This document shows, one piece after another, positions 4,318-5,011 of a stretch of 5,011 bases of DNA (position 1 is the first letter of the stretch; the number at the start of each line of letters is the position of its first letter). The stretch is from an uncultured Lachnospiraceae bacterium (GTDB lineage Bacteria > Bacillota_A > Clostridia > Lachnospirales > Lachnospiraceae), in contig CATLIP010000187.1 in NCBI GenBank assembly GCA_949957035.1, positions 1 through 5,011 on the forward strand. The letters are read 5' to 3'. A program made the translations under genes and the position numbers. The notes beneath the pieces are model-generated. The model made no database searches, was not told the DNA's origin, and saw only the letters and a program-made list of their open reading frames with translations.

Positions 4318-5011
4318 GCCGAGGCCTCCTCAAAAGGGCTTTCATCTCGCCCGCCAAATATAATGAACCGGCAATATACACTCTGTCCCCGTCATCTCTC
4401 CCAAGCACAAACTCCCGGAAAGCCGCCTCCAGGCTTCCATAAGCTTTACATGCAAATCCTGTATACTGCCTATAAGAATCTTCCAGTACGTCAAGCGGCA
4501 GGGCACGCGCACACGTAAGCTCCACCACCCCAATTTCATCAAACAGCCCGGATAGGGCTACTTCTTCTATCACGGCCTGGTACTGTTTATCCTGCACCAT
4601 GGAAAAAAGCAGTTTCCTTCTCCCCTGGCAATGCCGTAATTTTACCGCCTCCAAAAAAGCCTGTATGCCGTCTGCATTATGGGCGCCGTCCAAGTATACC
4701 GACGGTAGGATTTCTTCCATCCTGCCCTCCCATACCATCTCCCGTATTCCCTCCTGCATGGCAAAAACCGTAATCCTCTTATCCCCAAGCCGCTCCAACG
4801 CCTCAAGCGCCAGGACGGCATTCTCAATCTGATAAACTGCTAAAGTAGACACAGTAAAACCAATATAATCATAATAGTGTAAATGGAGAGAAAAATCAAT
4901 CGTTTTATTCCGAATCTTTATTTCTTTTATCGCACTCTTATATACAGGCACCGTCTTGGCGCCAACCGCCTTGGCACATTCCTCAATCTGCCATGCAACT
5001 TCCTTTTGTCT
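4310..5011 (-). CDS. folC: Folylpolyglutamate/dihydrofolate synthase, C-terminal part
   Basis: The last 233 residues of a Mur-ligase-family enzyme of about 430 aa; the frame is open to the window edge, so the N-terminal ATP-binding P-loop half lies outside. FolC adds glutamate to folates with ATP (and in many bacteria also to dihydropteroate), in the cytoplasm. Visible motifs, numbered from the first visible residue: YQIENAVLALEAL (about 60-72, family 'YQxxNAALAL'), VWEGRMEEI (94-102, family 'WPGRLE'), YLDGAHNADGIQAF (106-119, the C-terminal-domain DGAHNxxG motif), MVQDKQY (138-144) and AGSLYLAGE (214-222, family 'GSLYLVGE'). A GTG at 4951 could be mistaken for a start, but the coding frame with FolC-like sequence (KEVAWQIEECAKAVGA) continues upstream of it. 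The TAA stop overlaps the start of the 49-aa gene. No damage is seen in the visible part. Confidence 0.93.
   Translation of the reverse strand, partial: RQKEVAWQIEECAKAVGAKTVPVYKSAIKEIKIRNKTIDFSLHLHYYDYIGFTVSTLAVYQIENAVLALEALERLGDKRITVFAMQEGIREMVWEGRMEEILPSVYLDGAHNADGIQAFLEAVKLRHCQGRRKLLFSMVQDKQYQAVIEEVALSGLFDEIGVVELTCARALPLDVLEDSYRQYTGFACKAYGSLEAAFREFVLGRDDGDRVYIAGSLYLAGEMKALLRRPRHD
4325..4330 (-). promoter_or_regulatory. Ribosome binding site (AGGAGG) of the 49-aa gene
   Basis: Perfect AGGAGG inside the end of folC, 7 nt before the ATG at 4317. It is the main evidence that the short overlapping frame is translated. Confidence 0.78.

Noticed and set aside
4949..4951. GTG as start of a 213-aa folC product
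   Set aside because: FolC-like coding sequence continues upstream in the same frame to the window edge. The GTG encodes an internal valine.

Overview
The window looks like a piece of chromosome from an endospore-forming Clostridia bacterium. The best guess is Lachnospiraceae, from the moderate GC content, the AGGAGG-type ribosome binding sites and the protein sequences themselves. Every gene I can support lies on the minus strand, so the transcriptional order runs from high to low coordinates. The plus-strand open frames are shadows.

Upstream block (5011 to 2736). The C-terminal half of folC (folylpolyglutamate/dihydrofolate synthase) enters from the window edge. It overlaps by 8 nt a 49-codon acidic small gene. 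Thirteen nt later comes a 472-aa membrane protein with an N-terminal zinc ribbon, TPRs, one transmembrane helix, a coiled coil and more TPRs. A long perfect hairpin (2672-2720) follows and probably separates this block from the next.

Sporulation block (2627 to 1028). This is the classic spoIIA operon: spoIIAA (anti-anti-sigma factor), spoIIAB (anti-sigma factor and kinase) and sigF (the first forespore sigma factor). SpoIIAA and SigF look intact. spoIIAB carries an in-frame TAG at codon 68, exactly where relatives have a conserved Tyr after the 'NAIIHG' motif, and the rest of the protein continues in the same frame. This is the most striking observation in the window. It is either a real nonsense mutation that damages sigma-F control, a sequencing or assembly error, or much less likely a suppressed codon. 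spoIIAB's normal terminal stop is also TAG, and sigF begins two codons later in the same frame.

Downstream block (930 to 1). A 57-aa protein of unknown role, loosely DUF3006-like, is followed by a PilZ-domain protein with an intact c-di-GMP-binding signature. Sixteen nt further is the first 24 codons of a gene whose opening resembles the N-terminus of HD-GYP phosphodiesterases. The last two would form a c-di-GMP reception/turnover pair.

I see no tRNA, rRNA, CRISPR array, insertion sequence or recognisable riboswitch. The longest gene-free stretches are about 100 nt each (660-756, 931-1027 and 2628-2735). No complete new defence or mobile system is visible.
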